NCBI GenBank assembly: GCA_022818135.1
Contig: JAFMSR010000006.1
Coordinates: 33,768,997 to 33,832,996 of the forward strand
DNA length: 64,000 nucleotides
Source of the DNA: Saxidomus purpurata
Lineage: Eukaryota; Mollusca; Bivalvia; Venerida; Veneridae
Direction of reading: 5' to 3'
Shown here: in pieces, positions 1 through 13,765 of the stretch
How the letters are laid out: each line of letters begins with the position of its first letter
Position numbering within the stretch: the stretch's first letter is position 1
Translations under genes and position numbers: made by a program
The notes under the pieces: generated by a model
The model's database searches: none
What the model was told of the DNA's origin: nothing
Seen by the model: only the letters and a program-made list of their open reading frames with translations

Positions 1-1535
1 TTAAATGATTTTCTAGTTTCTGTTTTTTATTTTCATTCACTCATGGGAATTTTCGTAACTGGAAATGCAGATAAGTTGTTAAACTGTCAAAGAACTTGAA
101 CAAAAAATAACGCTAAAATTTATCGAACTATTTAAATACAAAAAAAAGAAAAGTAATACTTTTTTCTAATAAAGATCTTTCATTTCAACACGGACCTATA
201 CACATGTGTATATAGGTCCGTGATTGCAATGATTTTGGGTTTTAATACCGTCTAAGGGAGGTAATCGTTACAACATAAAGTACACACTAAGTTACATCGA
301 ACTAATTCGCTTAAAATCTAACGTATCATTCTAAAATTACACATATTCAACAAATACATTAATTTTTATCATTTAGAATAATAAAAAGTGTATTTAACAT
401 AAAAAACTATTGAATTAAGACTTGTTTCCGCTAATCTCATTTGTTTTTGGTTGTTTCCGGTAAAAAGTTGTTTTCGGTAATCAGTTATACCGGTCCGTGC
501 CTCTGTGTATTTAGCTGTATATCCTTTTTTTTATGAAACTGATTTATAAAAATAAAGTTTTTATTAGTAATTAGCATAATACTAAACCCTTATGTAACTT
601 CCATATTGTTTGTCTATTGTGATAATTAAATACCTCTTTTCTCACAACATTAATTATTTTCGGATGCTAATTTTACACTGGCTATTTTTAGATACCAAGG
701 ATTTGAAGGAACCGATACACAAAACTATTTATAACCATGGCTCCTCCCACAATTTCACTGACTACATGTCGGTTAATAGGAAGCAGAGGCAAAAACCTGT
801 GCAAATATAATTTACACCGGGTCTAAATATTGTGAAAAAGAACTATCTGTAAAACAGATATACCTGCCCTTCCCTCCCTGTAGCTGGTAATGTGGATTTT
901 TCTTTCTTTCTATTCCCGAAGCATTATACACTCCAGCAATATGGCGGAAAGAGACGAAATCCACATGATTAATTATGCTGTGACGTATACATTTTACAGA
1001 ACTTCCATTGGCTGATTATTGTTTTTGTTTACAAATGATGGAATGGAATTCCGTTAGGGCCCTACGTATTGCATAGTTGGGTGAACGGTTTTTCTTTACA
1101 GTTTCAATATTAAAGTCTAATATGTAGTAATTAAAATGGGTTTTCATTGATTTTTCACGTTGGCGCCATGTATTCTATTATCTGAGTGTTTTAAGATAGC
1201 AAAACATCTTCCGAATCTTTTTTTCTGAGCTTTGATGAATCGGGTCATAAGGTCCGTAAACAAAGCTATAAAAAAAAACCGTGGTCTACGAGTTTATCGT
1301 TGGCGCTAGGTAAATTGGTTACCGATGCTAGATTTGCTTTAAAGCTAAAGGAAGATGGCAAAGGAGAGGTGTTTTAGGGATTACAGCAACACAACTTCAC
1401 TCGTTTGTTTGAGGTAAGGTTGTTTAAAACGTTTCAGATAATAATTCGTATAAAATAGGATTTAAAAGAATTATGTTTGAATTGAACTTCCGCTTTCGTT
1501 TTAGAACGAAGGAGACCCGGGATAAACCATCAATA
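1..1535. other. Non-coding flank, no gene seen
   Basis: AT-rich sequence with stop codons in all frames and only short chance reading frames. I see no exon with plausible splice sites and homology. The one structured item is the palindrome at 189-222, listed separately. Confidence 0.6.
189..222. repeat. Near-perfect 34-bp palindrome
   Basis: The arms read CACGGACCTATACACATG and its near-exact inverse, meeting at the centre. The sequence could form a hairpin or be the remnant of a short inverted-repeat element. The half-site CCGGTCCGTG recurs without a partner near 490. Confidence 0.7.
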
Positions 1536-2035
1536 NNNNNNNNNNNNNNNNNNNNNNNNNNNNNNNNNNNNNNNNNNNNNNNNNNNNNNNNNNNNNNNNN
1601 NNNNNNNNNNNNNNNNNNNNNNNNNNNNNNNNNNNNNNNNNNNNNNNNNNNNNNNNNNNNNNNNNNNNNNNNNNNNNNNNNNNNNNNNNNNNNNNNNNNN
1701 NNNNNNNNNNNNNNNNNNNNNNNNNNNNNNNNNNNNNNNNNNNNNNNNNNNNNNNNNNNNNNNNNNNNNNNNNNNNNNNNNNNNNNNNNNNNNNNNNNNN
1801 NNNNNNNNNNNNNNNNNNNNNNNNNNNNNNNNNNNNNNNNNNNNNNNNNNNNNNNNNNNNNNNNNNNNNNNNNNNNNNNNNNNNNNNNNNNNNNNNNNNN
1901 NNNNNNNNNNNNNNNNNNNNNNNNNNNNNNNNNNNNNNNNNNNNNNNNNNNNNNNNNNNNNNNNNNNNNNNNNNNNNNNNNNNNNNNNNNNNNNNNNNNN
2001 NNNNNNNNNNNNNNNNNNNNNNNNNNNNNNNNNNN
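1536..2035. other. Assembly gap of 500 N
   Basis: Exactly 500 unknown bases, a size often used as a scaffolding placeholder. The missing 5' exons of the protease gene that follows may lie in or before this gap. Confidence 0.99.
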
Positions 2036-2209
2036 TTTCTAAATAGTTCAATGTATACAGTTAACCATACAGTATTGTTTATCATAACATGTTGTCATAT
2101 ACCTATGAATAGGGAACGTATGCATGTCAAACAACAATGCATTATATTACTTGATTATTTCAGCTTTTAAACTCAAGGAGATTTATTATCAAAGTGAGAA
2201 AACATCATA

Positions 2210-2700
2210 GAACAGTGATATTCCGGGCACTCACAAACTACAGATACTTCTGGCTCTATGAAGTAAACGTTTTAAGTATTCATGTATACAAATTTAGCAC
2301 GGTCGGAATATTTCTTGTTCATGCAACGCTTGAGTCGCTATATTCATGCATTGTTAGCTACATCACACGGTATATAAACGGATATGTTAAGCGCTGGATG
2401 TGGACATCTCAGCTGTAAATGAAATTGACAGAATTAAACATTTTGATATTTTTTGGCAAAAATGAATATTTCGATGGCATTTTTCATTGTATCTTTAATC
2501 AAATTATCCAGTACACAATGCCATTTGTTATAAAATAGTGATCTTAACCATAGTCATACATTCAAACACATACTATCTGATTATCGATTAAATATCCAAA
2601 TCATGTATTTTTATAGAGGCATTTGGTAACTGCTATAGTAAGTTTTAGGGCGCTACAACTGATCTTAAAAGTTGTGTTTTATGTACCTGAGCAGTATAAT
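2210..2700. repeat. Diverged direct repeat, copy 1 (copy 2 at 15920-16560)
   Basis: Long stretches correspond in order and orientation to 15920-16560. Examples are GATACTTCTGGCTCTATGAA against GATACTTCTGGCTGTACGAA, and later CATACATTCAAACA in both. The segment lies just upstream of the first recognisable protease exon, and the copy lies about 3 kb past that gene's stop. No coding potential is evident in either. Confidence 0.7.
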
Positions 2701-2732
2701 AATAATGTACCAAATAACATATTTATGTTCAG

Positions 2733-5700
2733 ATTACAACAGAAACATCTGTTTTTGAATACAAGGGACATCTACGAGATTTAGAGTTGGAACTGCTAAC
2801 GTTCCGAATTCAGAGGCAGTACAGACACCAGGTATATTTAATCTACTAATAGCCAGCATATTGTAAAATGTCAGCTCATTGTGAATGTTTTGCAAAACTA
2901 CTTCTAAGTTTAAATAAACAAGTTAGTAAATATACAAACTGTCGATCCTAATGTGTCTAAGTGTTCATTCTTCCTATAGAAACAGCATAATGCGCTTCAT
3001 GTTTTATTGTGTTCTTTCAGTTTCTTAGTTTATTATAACAGTATTTTATTAAAAAAATCAAGAGATTGTGGGGGTAGGGGGTCAGTTTCTTTTCTGTGTG
3101 GAATTATATGCATATCCAGAGAAATGGGTCGCATTGCATGTTGTTTGTTTGGAACAATATATGCTTCACTCGAATTTGTATTGGTGACATGTGTATATGT
3201 TTCATTTAGATTAAACGAGTAAAATAACACAAAAATACGAAACATGCATTTTGATCGTCTTACATTTACTTACAATGTATAACTTTCAGATGTCAATAGA
3301 GGAGGTTATAGTTTATGAAAATACCATAAAACCGGAAGCGGTACTTAGGTCATACATCTCCGTGCCACAGGTAATAAATGTAACGTAAAATTGTCAGAAT
3401 ACACAGTTTTATTGCTGTCTCCTATTTACTATCATAGGGCAATATACTTTTGCTGGGTAAACATTTAAATAATAATTAAGAGTGGCGTAAGATGCAAGCT
3501 AAATGAAGATCCCCTGACAGTACAGTGACATTGTGTTTATTGGCAAATTTTAGAGATTTCAATTACAGCCAACTCAGGAAACTGACAACTATTTTGGAAT
3601 GGGTGTGTCTAAAGCACACGATCTTGGGTACACGGGACGTGGTGTTGTCGTCGCAATAACAGATGTTGGGATTGATACTGGTCTGCTTGACTTGAGAGAG
3701 AACATTGTAAGTGTTCTTGTTTGAATGATACGTATAAAATAAATACAGTTAACAGTTAATAATTTAATAAAGAGTAGCAACACTTGCAAATGAAGAATCA
3801 ACACTTTTTCAAATTGAAAACGAAATTAATAAAAACTGAGTCTAAACACTTATCAAAGAAGTTTCTTATTAATAAATTTGTGTTTCAAGCAATAATATTT
3901 TTGATACAAAATTGGCAATAAACATCGGTCCTTAATAAAATTATGCAATTTACATTGTTATATGTACTACAAGGATCAAAGATTATGCTACAATTTCATC
4001 AACAACAGTAAAGATGTTACCCCAGAATATTTCCACCATCTACAGGATACATCAGTATCCTCTACAGCGTAAGTTTCTTAATGTTTCCAAATATATAGGA
4101 GTTAAGTGCCTATAATTCTTATGACACTTGTCAGTGTTATTTCGCAGCAGCTTCTGGCTTCTATTTAATCAATTAGATATTTTTCGGCGTAGTTGAATGA
4201 GCTGGATGTTGACCTTCATTTTGGACCAATCAAGTGTTACGAATGAAAGCGCGGTGAATGGAATTTGTATACGACCCTGTTCATCACGTGATCACTTCAT
4301 TGGTGAATGTTGTAGCTGCCGATCTATAAATATACTGCATATTTAACCGCCTCCATTGGTGAATTTCCCAGAAATGATGTTTATGTATATACTAATAATA
4401 TGTGACCTCTAGAGTGTTACAATATTTTTTTATTTGACCTGTTTACCTAGTTCTTGACTAAATGAGACTCAGTATCTAACTCGTCCGAGCGCATGGATAT
4501 ACAAGTTTATTCAAGATTGCACGGATATTGTGGCCTCTATAATGATAACGAGCCTAGGTGCGGATGGCGGAAGGTCGGACGACAGAGGGCTTAGCTATAC
4601 TAATATCTAACGCTGAGCTTTCTTCAGGCGAGCTAAAACTTACTTCAATACCTTACATTGGTTTCATGGGCATATTTTAATGTTTTGTATGCTCTAATTC
4701 AATATTCACGCAGGTAAGACTAATAAATTTAAACAGAAGCTTCATAAATGTCTCAAAACATGGTACAAATGTAACCTACGTGACACTTAATCAATGTTAT
4801 CAATTTCAGATGAAAAATAATCATGAGAAAATGAGTAAACGGGGATAGTCATTAAATTTTTGAATAGGGGCGTATCTTAAAGTGTGTCTAAAATGCAAAT
4901 ATTTACACATCAACTAAATCTTAGTTTACTTGTTACTCTTCCAATTTAGCCGATTTCAAAAATTCTTCAACCGTGTGTTTGTATTAACATGCATTACAAT
5001 TTAATTTCAGATATATTCTGTCTTGCATTCCCCTTTAATTTCTTTATTCTGACCAAACCGTCCCTTTATATTTCTTTGTATATGTACATTGATGAAGACA
5101 CGTACATATGTATGCGTTTCGATTTCTTGATTTGCCTTATATCACTAAAATGAATATTTCCTTATGACGGAAAAACACTGTACAACTTTATCAGACTGTG
5201 GCGAGAGAAACTTAATTGATTAACGTACTTTATTCAGTTTGAAAGAGAAAATGCATACCTTTAAAGTTTGGAATTAAGTGTAACGTCATTTATCAACTAT
5301 TAACTTTTGCAACAGCTATGCAATTATGCAATAACTGATTAAAAATACAAATATATAGGCATATCTGTTCGGATACGGTGGGATATATATTTACATTCCA
5401 TTTCAATTGGCTTAACTTTATTAACAGCTTTAATTAACTGGCATTTAGTAATTCATTTTAATTGTATTAAGCAATACGCATTTTACTGTTACACATTATA
5501 AAAGCTTACTGAAACTCTGTTAGTTTGTATCCATCTTTTAAATACATTTCTGTTGTTCATCACACCAGGATATGCTAAACTTTTGTTCAAGATAGATAAA
5601 TATCTAGCATAAATAAAGAGGCTTGCTGTTAATTTCCTTTCTTCTGTCGCAGGCATGGAGATCATTGTGCAAGTATCATTGGGTCAGTTTTCGGCAATGG

Positions 5701-8700
5701 CGTTTGTACATTTGGAATATCATTCAAAGCAAAAATTGTTGGTAAGTTGTTGTAAATAATAATTATGTACTATTAATTACCTTTTTCACGTATTCCACGC
5801 AAATGCATTTGACAATTTAAAAAACAACAACAATTATGTTCCGAAAAAGACACGATCAAACTAAACATTTTTTTTTCCATTTCAACAGGACTAAAGATTT
5901 TTATAGTGACGTTGTACAACGACTTACTGTTTCATCTAGAACCAACGTACGGTACCAGATCAGATATCATAGCAAGAGCTCTTGTCCACAATTTGTCGGA
6001 GATTGACATATTTTCCAATTCATGGGCACCCACGGAACCATTTACAGCACTAGACTTTGCAACAGAAGCTGCTATTAAATACGGAGCCAAGCAGGTTTGT
6101 TTGTAATTTACCACAATTAGAAGAACTTACAATTAACCTATAAAGAGGAAATAAAATATAACATCAGACTAAGCTGTACAAACAATAAGTGAAACCAAGG
6201 GAGTTGTTTAAGAAAAAATATCTATATCGCTCTTTGTTTAAAATTTACTGTTATGCAAGAATGCGTCAGTCTCTTCATCAGTCGTCCAGCAGTTTGCTTA
6301 TTATCTTTACTTGACTACGTATTGTATTTTGCTTATTATCTTCACATGAGGAATGTATTTTGCTTATTATCTTCACATGACTAATGTATTTTGCTTATTA
6401 TCTTCACATGATTAATATATTTTCAAAGGAGAAAACTTCTCTGAATACGTTTCAAGTTTTCTTTTTGCTCTTACCATCAGTCTGTGTAGTATTGTAAGAA
6501 AATGAAATACTTACCCGAAAAATAAAGTTCTATATTATTTCATATCAAGTTTGAAACAAGAGCATCGGCGACACTGACATATACTCCCCGAAGCCTGCGT
6601 TTTTTCGAATGGAAAGCACGCATATTCTGTTCTTTCAGATGAAAACGTAACACGTTGTTATTCATAAACATTCAAAGTGTTATTATTTGAAGGCAAAATA
6701 AAGAATAATAAAGAGATGTAATAAAGTCATAGGACAGGAAAAATAATCGATCTTGAACATTGCACTTCTTTCCAATATACTGTTTCAACGTTAAATATCA
6801 GGAAAGGTGTTTTAGCTTTGTTCCTAACAAACCTAAGTTCAAACGATAAAGGGAAATCATTAAAAAGTCAAGGTAGAGTTAATGTTATTAGACACCTCCT
6901 CAAAAAATCTTCTATCACTGTATCTAATACTTTGTAAACCTGCTTCTTGGTTTTGGAATTACGCTTCGGACACGCATAATTTTGTACAATAATGGGAAGT
7001 CATTAAAACTGGGGTCAGCTAGAGTTATGGTCTTTAGTCACTTCACTTCCTCTTAATGTTAAAGTCAGTTCCTTATAAAGTTTCAAGTTATGACTCAAAC
7101 AATATTTCGTAAAAAAGAGGATTAAAAAATTGGACAAGATAGAGTTATGGTATTTGAACACTGCACTCCCTCTCTGTTTTTCTCTGGCTCTCTCTGTCTC
7201 TCTCTCTCTGTCTCTCTATCTCTCTCTAAGTTATTCTCCGGAAGTTATATAATAAATGAGTAATTCGTGGTAAGCTAGAGATATACTGCACCTTTTTTCA
7301 TTTACTTTTATCGAAGTTTGAAAAATGTTTTGATTGGTTGATCTTTGTTCAGGTGGTTAAACACACTTATATGAACTCAATACTTTTCGAGTTATGCTCT
7401 CGACAAGAAATCTCCGGACATACGCCCTAGCATGATCCAGAAAACATAAATCACATGCATCGTCCGGAATACATTCTAAGTCTAGTACATTAAAGTGGAT
7501 ATATCTTTTCATATGATTTTAAAGGGTCGACGTGGGTTAGGTACAATTTATGTTGTACCGGCAGGTCCTGCAGGAAATGGATTTGCAAATAGCATTCACA
7601 CCATCGCTGTAAATGGTGTTGGCAGAAACTGGTCTATACCTGATGATTCTACTGTCAGTGCTTGTGTCATCACCAGCGGTCTTTCTAGCGGAAGCAATAT
7701 TACAGCAAATCATATGGTAAAGTTGTCTTGACTATCTATTAACGAATTTTTTAATTGTATATCTAGTTAAAGCAATGTTACAGAAACACCCGCAGTATTT
7801 TTTTTCAAAGTTATCTTGCTAGAAATGGGTAATTCAATCATCATTCCACTGAAATCAATATAACAATAAAAGATCATGGTAGTAGTTTGTACTATTCATC
7901 TTTATCCTTGTCGGAATTTTCGGATTATAACTCAAAATTTTACGGAATAAATAGCCGTTTGAATGACAGCCTGCTAGACTATTCTCAGTGCTTGCCAATT
8001 AAACAAAGTTTTTGTCATAAAAGGGCAAGACTAAAAACTGTTTATTTCCTATTTTCGATACCCATGGTTTAAAACCAATGCCGTAAGTGGTTACTGAGAT
8101 GTGTGCATGGCAGTGCTTTACACACTATACTTTAACTAGGAAGTTCTAAGTACAACAATAAGAATAATTATGTCAACATTTGGGCAATAGTTGTGGGACG
8201 TGATTGTATGTGTAAAACTTCTGTAAAACATCGATATGTAGTTATACAGACATAACAAGAAGGTTGAAGTAAATATCATTCTTATAGTACACCACGTATA
8301 TAAGTCATGGTAACCTTCTGAGGTAGTTGCCCCAAATCCATTCATAGACTTCATGGTGAACTATACACACGTCAACTTTCATTAATATTGGAAATGTAGT
8401 TGAAAAGATATAACAAGAAAAAGAAGCTAGCCGTAAAAGTAACCACATAATATCCCAAGTATATCAGTCATGGTGGCCTTGACCTTGACGATAGTAGGCC
8501 GCAGACCCATACATAGACTCCCCTCCCTGTACTATGAACTGTTACTATGTCTACTTTCATTGACATTCAAACTGTAGTTGCAAAACAATTTAATAAGAAA
8601 ACAAAGCTTGTCGTGAAACTTTAACCTTACAATAGCCTAAATGTAGCACTCAAGGTGACCTTGATCTTTGAGTTTTCCGTATATTAGCCTGTGAGAAGTA

Positions 8701-11700
8701 AAGTGACCCCCGGACAATGAACAATGATGGTAAAAGTCATCTAGGAAATGTGACATGCAAAAGCTAAGGCTATTATGGTTTCAGAAAAGTAGACTTTTAA
8801 AGATTTCCTATAAAAATATATCAAGTGCCATCGATCGAATGAGAGAAATAACTCAGATGAACTCATTGCTTTCATGTTTTTAAATCATTTACTGTGTTTT
8901 CAGCATCGTTCTTGACCATAACTGAATATGGAAATTTTGAAAGGTACTATAACTTCACGCATAATGTTGAACATTTTCTTATAAGGTCACATGGGCGCTA
9001 CTTCTACAGCTCGGAGCTTTTGTCCATGTAAGCTCTTTGTTCTATGGAACAACAAATAAAATGTCAGAACCAGTTTTATGCGATGTTATTTTTACAACAC
9101 TTACTTTGTTTATTACTAATTAAAATGTTTTTTTTTTCCAATATAACATCACTTAATTTACAAATTGTATTTTCATTACTTTGATTGCTACTTTATATCT
9201 TATCAGATTATTTTAGTGATAAAAAGTATTCGTAGTGCTGTTGCAATTTTAGTTTTAGACTAATTTAAAGTGATGTTTCTTGATTTAGAAATATGGCATT
9301 TTTTATACAAACGGCAAAACTTCATCTAAACATATTACAGTGCAATAACAAAAGTCAATTCTTCGGCTAAAATTTTCATTCTTTTGATTCATTTGAATTA
9401 AAATTCAGATGTCTTTTTGTTGATTCTGGTAGTTAAAATGTCATGATTTTATTAATGTATACTGAAAATAATTGTAAAACATCCAGCATTTGAATGCCGA
9501 TTAGATATTGCCTTAAGAGAATATATGTCAAAGATTATTGTGAAACTATTTTATCTGCACAGCCAATTACATTTTAGCATTTTGTTCTAATTCTGATAAG
9601 ACAGACACTGTTTTTTTTAAGTATGTAAAGTAAGACTCAGCAATTTTATTAAAAACAATAAGATTCAATATACTTCATATTCTACAAAACAGTAAAAAAC
9701 CTTTGACGTGCAATTAGTGTATAGATCTGCACCTTTTCTGAGATACAATAGTTTCACAATGAACAAATTATGAAAATGCAGATACAAAATATTTCACTTT
9801 TTGTAAGTTTACATATAAAAGTTTGAAAGTAATTTTAATATCTTGCCACATTGTTGGCATGGGTTATAGAATAAAAAACATTATTGGTCAAAATGTCAGA
9901 TACAAATGTGCAATAGTTTCAAGATTAACCCCTCGACATGTATTACTGTCCTCATATCAAGTTTCACTTAGACTGGAGCTTTGGTTGCAACGATATAACA
10001 AGAAAACGGAGCTTGCCAAAATACTTTTAAACACCGTTTAATACCGTTTAAACAGTCTAAGTATAAAAGCCACGACAACATTGACCTTTGGGGGCATGTG
10101 TTCCCCCTAATAGTTTGCGTGTGTGTTGTACTGTCCTTGTGTTAAGTTTGATTCAGTTTAAATCTGTAGTTGCAAAAATATAACAAGAAAACGAGGCTTA
10201 CGATAAAACTAACCGCCGGGGCGAGCCTTATCATTCGAATTGAGCTAAAATGCTTTATATTGACACTTTATGCTGTGCCTTCTGTGTCTTTCGTAAAACA
10301 CGTTCGAGATATTTGCCATACTTTCATACATTTGCTTGATTAAGTTGAAACAGCTTATTTGATTATTTCAGTATTTTCATCCTCCCAAATCTTGCCAACT
10401 TGTGCCAGTAAATAAAAATGTTACAGTCACATGTAATATTATTGGACTGTTGTAGGTAACAGTATCTCAGAGGAATAGATGTGTAACAACTTTCGAAGGT
10501 GTTTCAGCTGCTACAGCAGGAATAGCTGCCATCATTGCGCTTGCCCTTGAAGCAAAGTATGCATGAACCGATAAAAACATTTTGAATATTCATTTTAAAA
10601 AGATTTAATATAAATACATTTTGTAATTGTCCTAAATGTCGGTATTATTAAGCGTTTGTCATGTACCTTTTAAGTGAAAACTTTTAACTTATTGTACGCT
10701 TACTAATATGATTAAAGTCAATGAAAGGTACATAATATAATATAATATAATTTTATATTTAAGGCATAAACACATGCTAGTATTTTGAGGATATTGAGAA
10801 GAATAATTAATTCGGACATTACTGTATACAAAAACAGATCTTAATACAACTTGATCGACCGTATTTCGAATTGCAGCCGAAATTTAACACGTAGACAGTT
10901 AAAACATATCTTAGTCGAAGCCTCTGAGCCTGAAGAAAAGGGAAATGGATTTTCGACCAATGCAGCGGGACACCCCTGTAAGTATATATTTTGATATAGA
11001 AACAGCAAATATTTTTTGTGTCATTTCCATAAAACACGTTCCCTAAAAACACATTAAACTAGCGAAATATGACGACGTTATAAAACGAAATAGATGTCTT
11101 ATGAGTTTGCCTTTAAAAATGTTGTCACTTGTTTTAGGCACCATTGTAGTAGATGAATTTAAGATATATGATTTGTATAAAACATATTCCTTCGAGTGTA
11201 TCATTGATGTAAAATGCTTAAAAAGTAGGTTCACATCACCAAGTCTTGCATTTAAATTGCCGTAAAAAGACAGTTCTCTTTTGTAGTTCACAAAGTTTTT
11301 GGGTTTGGTCTCTTGAATGCAGAACGTTTAGTTTTACTTGCAAAGAACAGTAGTGTACCTTTACCGTTACTGAAACGATCTTTGAAGGAATCCTCAATGC
11401 GGTAAGTCCTGACTTATAATGTTACATAATTTCACTTATACATACCTGTCACAGAGGATATCCAGACAGCTTATCAATAAATGTAAACAAATAAGTTTCT
11501 TCCAATTCAGCATCCATATCATCATGTTTCATTTCTAGTTATCTTAGTAAACAGGGTATAATTTTCTGTTGTAGCGAAAGTAGCCTCTTTGCACAAGAAA
11601 CAGAATTCTGTTACAGCTGTGACGTGAACAATGACGTCACATGTCTAGATACAGTTGAAGATGTCGTCATAAAGATGAAGCTTACAAATTACTGTAAACA

Positions 11701-12985
11701 GTTAAGATTGATTTTAGTATCACCCAGCGGTACTGAGTCGATTTTAGTTGATTATGCTTCAGAATTAAATTCATTTTTCAACAAGAAAATACAGCTAACA
11801 TCAGTCAATTTTTGGGACGAAGTGTCATTTGGGATATGGCGTCTTAAGTTGATCTATCCATACGATTCATGTAGCGGTAAGTTCTTTTTCGAATATAAAT
11901 GTGTCAAAGTTCCCAGAATATCACAATCTTACAACTGGAAGTTTGTGATTCTGGTTGTCTGTTGCAGTGTATATTTCAAACATAATGTTCAGTGTTTGAA
12001 ATTTATATATCAACATGACAATACAACGAATGTACATAACAACTTATCAGACGAGCCAAAACTAGAAAGTTTGAACACATCAAAATACTAACTTAAAATT
12101 CGTTTAATTCTGACACGGTCTTTTTTTAACAAGCAAAAAAAAGGTTTTACATGCCACGCTTTTTTGTTATTCGCCTTTGAATAATGACGTCTACATGTAC
12201 CGCTACCAATAATGGTTGTGGAATAGTTTTGAGATCATCCATTAGAATGTGCTTAAATTGCCATCAAAACATCATGAGTGGGGTACAGGGAATAAATCAA
12301 GTACTAAATGGGTAATCTGTAATTGGAACACTTAACTGTGTGTAATTGGTACAATTTGAAATATCAAAACTAAGAAAATGCATGGATTTCAGGCAGCGCA
12401 CACCACACGTGTATCTTCTTGTGTCCGCGGTTAACTTGTATTCTTTTTACCATGTTCTTTGAAACTTTTCAAACGACCGAACAGATCAAAGTATGTGCGT
12501 ACACACATTGACCGGCATACATTCAGAGTGGTGCAATACGGCAGGGAATCTTGATAAAATGAGGTTACAGTAGGTAATATGGTACTGAAGAAACCTAAAC
12601 GTCATTGCTGCTAGGGTTAGAGGTTTCTTGTATTTGTCAAACTTGCTTTGTATCTGTGGATGTAAATTCTAGTTTATAATCATTTTACAAACATTCAGGT
12701 AAATCCAGTATTCACACAGTATCACTGATGATATACGGAACAAAGACATGGAAGTCAGCTCAACCTCAAACGAGACGTGGTCATGATATTTGTGCATTAC
12801 CCAAGGATAATGTTCAAACAACAGAAAGTGTTACAACAACAAGGGAAAAGAGTCGAGTGTCAATAACAATTTATATAGACTTGCCCAACTTCGTTATTGT
12901 TGTTATAGGTTTAGTCATATTAGGAACAATTATATTTGTAATTGGAAGACTACCAAGTCAATTACACTATTTAAGAAAATACTGA
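2733..12985 (+). CDS. Subtilisin/kexin-like (S8) protease with P domain and TM helix, 5' partial
   Basis: Twelve exons join in phase: 2733-2831, 3290-3370, 3554-3706, 3974-4068, 5653-5741, 5889-6094, 7525-7716, 10456-10556, 10877-10977, 11287-11401, 11575-11876 and 12699-12985 (stop TGA), 606 residues without a start. All have AG acceptors and GT donors. The S8 domain shows Asp in AITDVGID, His in AHGDHCASIIG, the DIFSNSW block and Ser in FEGVSAATAG. HKVFGFGLLNAERLV matches the end of the convertase catalytic domain. The P domain follows (LILVSPSGTESILV to SLMIYGT), then one hydrophobic helix (FVIVVIGLVILGTIIFVIG) and a short basic tail, as in type I membrane proprotein convertases. Aligned ungapped, the oxyanion Asn of the convertase motif SGNGG falls on Pro (AGPAG), no dibasic prodomain cleavage site is visible before the catalytic domain, and the Pro after the usual GTSASAP serine motif is absent. 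It may be a divergent or inactive member. The signal peptide and 5' end are not in view. Confidence 0.85.
4069..5652. other. Intron of the S8 gene, nothing else recognised
   Basis: 1.58 kb between the exon ending before the catalytic His codon and the exon carrying it. AT-rich, with no recognisable element or conserved reading frame. Confidence 0.6.
6293..6419. repeat. 31-bp tandem repeat, four copies
   Basis: Four consecutive units built on TTTTGCTTATTATCTTCACA, the first diverged and the last three nearly identical. It lies in the intron between the S8 exons at 5889-6094 and 7525-7716. Confidence 0.9.
6530..7300. repeat. Dispersed repeat remnants with CT-rich microsatellite
   Basis: Repeated phrases such as 'aagtcattaaaa...tagagttatgg' recur several times at spacings of about 120-150 bp. 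They end in a CT-rich run (about 7160-7232, CTCTCTGTCTCT type). This looks like a decayed mollusc-type interspersed repeat inside the S8 intron. Confidence 0.5.
8140..10245. repeat. Dispersed repeat remnants in the large S8 intron
   Basis: The 7717-10455 intron contains several diverged copies of a unit with 'aagttgcaaaa.ataacaagaaaa..aagcttg' and 'aaccttgacctt'. They occur near 8220, 8400, 8590, 9990 and 10160, and the last ends with GCCGGGGCGAG. That ending recurs at the end of the array at 29340-30260, so both are probably the same repeat family. The rest of this intron shows nothing recognisable. Confidence 0.5.
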
Positions 12986-13765
12986 AGAAATAGAAAATAT
13001 AAGACTGCTCGTTAAATTGTTCATGCATTTCAGAACTGTCAAATTGTCTTGAAACTGTGTAAGTAGGTTCATGTATGACTCAGAATCTGTTTCCTTTCTT
13101 TCATTTATTTTGTATATCCGAAAACACTTAGCAGTTTTCTTTGAGGTTTTACGGATCATATTTTAAACGAATTTACCGCAGAAACTTATTTTTACATGTG
13201 TGCCCTGTTTTTTGGTTAATTATTTATTTCGCAACTTCTAGAACTTACGGGCATTTACCCTATGCCAGGTAGCAGTATGTGCACCAGAACTTTTGTAATT
13301 GCTGTGAACCAGTACCTAAGCCCCGAGGTACAACCAGTCTTACAGTGTGCCTTATTGTGTAACTGCTATACCGGTCTGTTATTTGTTATTCAAGACAAGT
13401 AAGTATCGGATGTAGAGTTAATTTCTGGACCGACGGAAGCTATTGAGAAAATTAGTAGGATAATCCAGGATGGTAACATCAGAACTTCTAGTCAATTACT
13501 AGATATGAAAAAGAAATAAATTTTTAACATAGCAATTATAACTCTCCATATAGTATTAGTTTAAACATATTTATTCGCCAATTTTTACAAAACATGTAAA
13601 TACAAATCATTGTGCAGTACAAATAGCGAGTGGATAGAACCGAAACAAACTGCTTGTTAGAAGGTTCGTTCCACTACATATGAAATCACGGTACTTGAGT
13701 TATGACATAAGTGAATTATTTCGATTGATTGGCTGCAGTAAACAACGATGTCATAAACATTTTAG
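12986..13765. other. 3' flank of the S8 gene
   Basis: Non-coding sequence after the TGA. An AATAAA-type hexamer lies near 13513 and could serve as the polyadenylation signal. Nothing else is recognised. Confidence 0.4.

Noticed and set aside
1473..2085. Long frames across the N gap on both strands
   Set aside because: They consist of unknown bases; no real coding evidence.
6293..6419. CRISPR-like array
   Set aside because: Units are directly contiguous with no unique spacers, in a eukaryotic intron.
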